Part shown: piece after piece, positions 23,265-24,571 of the stretch
How the letters are laid out: each line of letters starts with the position of its first letter
How positions within the stretch are numbered: position 1 is the first letter of the stretch
From: Verrucomicrobiales bacterium
GTDB taxonomy: Bacteria > Verrucomicrobiota > Verrucomicrobiia > Verrucomicrobiales > DEV007
Reading direction: 5' to 3'
NCBI GenBank assembly: GCA_021648365.1
Contig: JAKISY010000072.1
Span: 1 to 24,571, forward strand
DNA length: 24,571 nt
Notes under the pieces: model-generated
Databases searched by the model: none
What the model was told of the DNA's origin: nothing
Seen by the model: the letters and a program-made list of their open reading frames with translations, nothing else
Made by a program: the position numbers and the translations under genes

Positions 23265-24571
23265 ATGGCTGATAGGGTGACAGAGAAAAAGCAGGATTGG
23301 CAGGTGAAAGACTTGTTGGATCTTGATTATTTTTTGGCTTTGGATGCTGATCAGGATGAGGCAGATTTGCAGTTGCGTGACAAGAAGATGGCTGAGGATT
23401 TATTGCGTCCTGCGATGGGAGCTGGGACTCTGACTGCTGATGCAAGCACGGAGGTGAGGTCGCGTGGTTTGTGGCTGTGGCTGCAGCAAAGAAAGCAGGA
23501 TGCGGTGCGCGGGCGAGGTGATGAAGAGGCTTTGTTGCCGGGACAGGTGTTTTTTCAGACGAGTCGTATGGTGAAATGGTTGGGCGGGATTCTGATGCTG
23601 TTGATGGGAGTATCTTTGGTGTTTTCTTTGTTACATGTGCGGGAGCAGTATTTTAATGTGATGATGTTTTTGGTGGCGACTCTGTTGCCGCAGTTAGCTT
23701 TGCTGATATTGTTGATCGTGGGTGCTCTGTTTCGCAAACTTGCGGGTAAGGAAGTGGCGAGTGGCGGGGTGGCTTCCTCTTTGCTGCGAGCGGCGATGCT
23801 GTGGCTATCTGCTCGCGTGCGACGGCATCATGTGGGGGATGCGCTGCAGGGGCAATGGCGGGATCTGAAGGATAAGAGCTATTTGTTGAGTCCTGTGTTG
23901 GTGATGACGCAGACGATGGCGGTGTTTTACAATGTGGGTTTGTTGCTGGGCTTTGGGCTTTGTTTGTTGTCACGCGATGTGCGTTTTTTTTGGGAGAGCA
24001 CGCCAGGCATCGCTGCGGTGGAGGCGATTGAACAGGTGGTGAAGATCGTGGCGACTCCATGGGGTAGTTTGCTGTCGGGTCATCTTCCTACGTATGATGA
24101 AATCGCTGCGACACGAGTCACCTTTGAGGGCAGTGAGAAGGTTTTTCCATCTTCTGAGGTGGTCGAAAGCGCGGCGGCTTGGGTGCCTTTTTTGACGGGG
24201 GCTTTGCTTTTTTGGGGATTGTTACCGCGCTTGTTGTTGCGGTGGGGGGTGGGGTTCTGGGCGAAGTCGCAGTTGCGTAATTATGGTTTTGTGGAACGGC
24301 GTCACCGAGAGTTGTGGCGACGTTTGACAGCTTTAAGGGTAGAAGTTTCCAATGCGGGGCCTGGTGATGAGGCGGTGGTTTTGTTGTGGGGGGGATTGCA
24401 GCCTGATGAGCAGGCTTTGCGCAAAGTGTTGTTGCAGCAGTTGCGCTTGAACCCAGTGGAGACTTTTGTGGCGGGTAACGATGCGGATGCGCGGGAGGAC
24501 GTGCGTAAGATGGCTCAAGTGACGGAGAAAGTTGTCAGTATGGAGGTGGGGGTTCGTTTGGTGGTGGTGGT
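23265..24571 (+). CDS. DUF2868 membrane protein, 3' end beyond window
   Basis: The open frame starts at the ATG at 23265, one base after the psd stop, and stays open to the window end (435 codons). The N-terminus (VKDLLDLDYFLALDADQDEA) and later features fit DUF2868 proteins: a membrane segment near 105-125 (WLGGILMLLMGVSLVFSLLH), the YFNVMMFLVATLLPQLALL segment, further hydrophobic segments around TMAVFYNVGLLLGFGLCLL, a HLPTYDEIAATRVTFEG stretch, and WVPFLTGALLFWGLLPRLLL. In other bacteria DUF2868 is usually followed by a DUF3482/GTPase gene (family knowledge). The C-terminal soluble part has begun (QLRLNPVETFVAGNDADARE). Function is unknown; it may work with membrane synthesis genes. Confidence 0.82.
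   Translation, partial: MADRVTEKKQDWQVKDLLDLDYFLALDADQDEADLQLRDKKMAEDLLRPAMGAGTLTADASTEVRSRGLWLWLQQRKQDAVRGRGDEEALLPGQVFFQTSRMVKWLGGILMLLMGVSLVFSLLHVREQYFNVMMFLVATLLPQLALLILLIVGALFRKLAGKEVASGGVASSLLRAAMLWLSARVRRHHVGDALQGQWRDLKDKSYLLSPVLVMTQTMAVFYNVGLLLGFGLCLLSRDVRFFWESTPGIAAVEAIEQVVKIVATPWGSLLSGHLPTYDEIAATRVTFEGSEKVFPSSEVVESAAAWVPFLTGALLFWGLLPRLLLRWGVGFWAKSQLRNYGFVERRHRELWRRLTALRVEVSNAGPGDEAVVLLWGGLQPDEQALRKVLLQQLRLNPVETFVAGNDADAREDVRKMAQVTEKVVSMEVGVRLVVV

Noticed and set aside
1..24571. CRISPR array
   Set aside because: The repeats are scattered, differ in length and are not separated by regular unique spacers; no cas gene is present.
1..24571. tRNA or rRNA genes and insertion-sequence transposases
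   Set aside because: No cloverleaf-like T-loop pattern, rRNA stretch or transposase motif was found by reading both strands; a covariance-model search was not possible.

Overview
The window looks like a chromosomal segment of a Verrucomicrobiota bacterium, probably class Verrucomicrobiae (inference from gene families, not a database match). The main reasons are a very large secreted PVC-type protein with a C-terminal CxxCH cytochrome motif, a secreted sulfatase, PQQ-propeller and sialidase-like genes, LPS-type genes (lipid A acyltransferase, glycosyltransferase family 9), and gaps filled with short purine-rich repeats such as CTCACGCAGAGACGCGGAG.

Layout. 1-1230: repeat-rich DNA around a PIN/AbrB toxin-antitoxin pair. 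1231-3570: three damaged genes, namely a frameshifted small protein, an N-terminally truncated PQQ propeller and a sialidase with at least two lesions. 3727-5391: intact secreted sulfatase. 5392-6172: repeat elements and an orphan Phd-type antitoxin. 6173-8797: a membrane-anchored TIR-domain protein with coiled coil and TPR-like repeats, followed by a secreted NlpC/P60 peptidase. 8901-9326: a previously easy-to-miss amidohydrolase pseudogene on the minus strand. 9390-12221: the large cytochrome-bearing protein. 12591-13054: a RelE-like toxin with its antitoxin. 13132-15764: minus-strand secG followed by a gene fusing a lipid A acyltransferase to a glycosyltransferase 9. 15843-18243: a minus-strand sugar-type catabolic operon in which three of four genes are broken. 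18244-19191: intergenic repeats. 19192-20963: a lipase-like hydrolase and surE in one minus-strand operon. 20964-21686: repeats. 21687-24571: a plus-strand operon of a lipoprotein cyclophilin, phosphatidylserine decarboxylase and a DUF2868 membrane protein that runs off the end.

The most striking property is the contrast between intact envelope/housekeeping genes (secG, lipid A acyltransferase fusion, surE, psd, cyclophilin, cytochrome) and broken carbohydrate-catabolism genes (sialidase, PQQ propeller, two amidohydrolases, SDR, Gfo/Idh oxidoreductase). The lesions are of several kinds: single-base changes in G/C runs, an in-frame stop, and large internal or terminal deletions, one of them apparently across a short direct repeat. 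This argues for real gene decay of a catabolic capacity, although the homopolymer indels alone could be sequencing errors.

The best candidate for an undescribed system is the TIR / transmembrane / coiled-coil / TPR protein paired with a secreted NlpC/P60 peptidase. The second interesting layer is the intergenic repeat system, which is modular: one module occurs both alone and with a ~65-nt or a ~15-nt insertion at the same point. No tRNA, rRNA, CRISPR array, intact transposase or integrase was seen.
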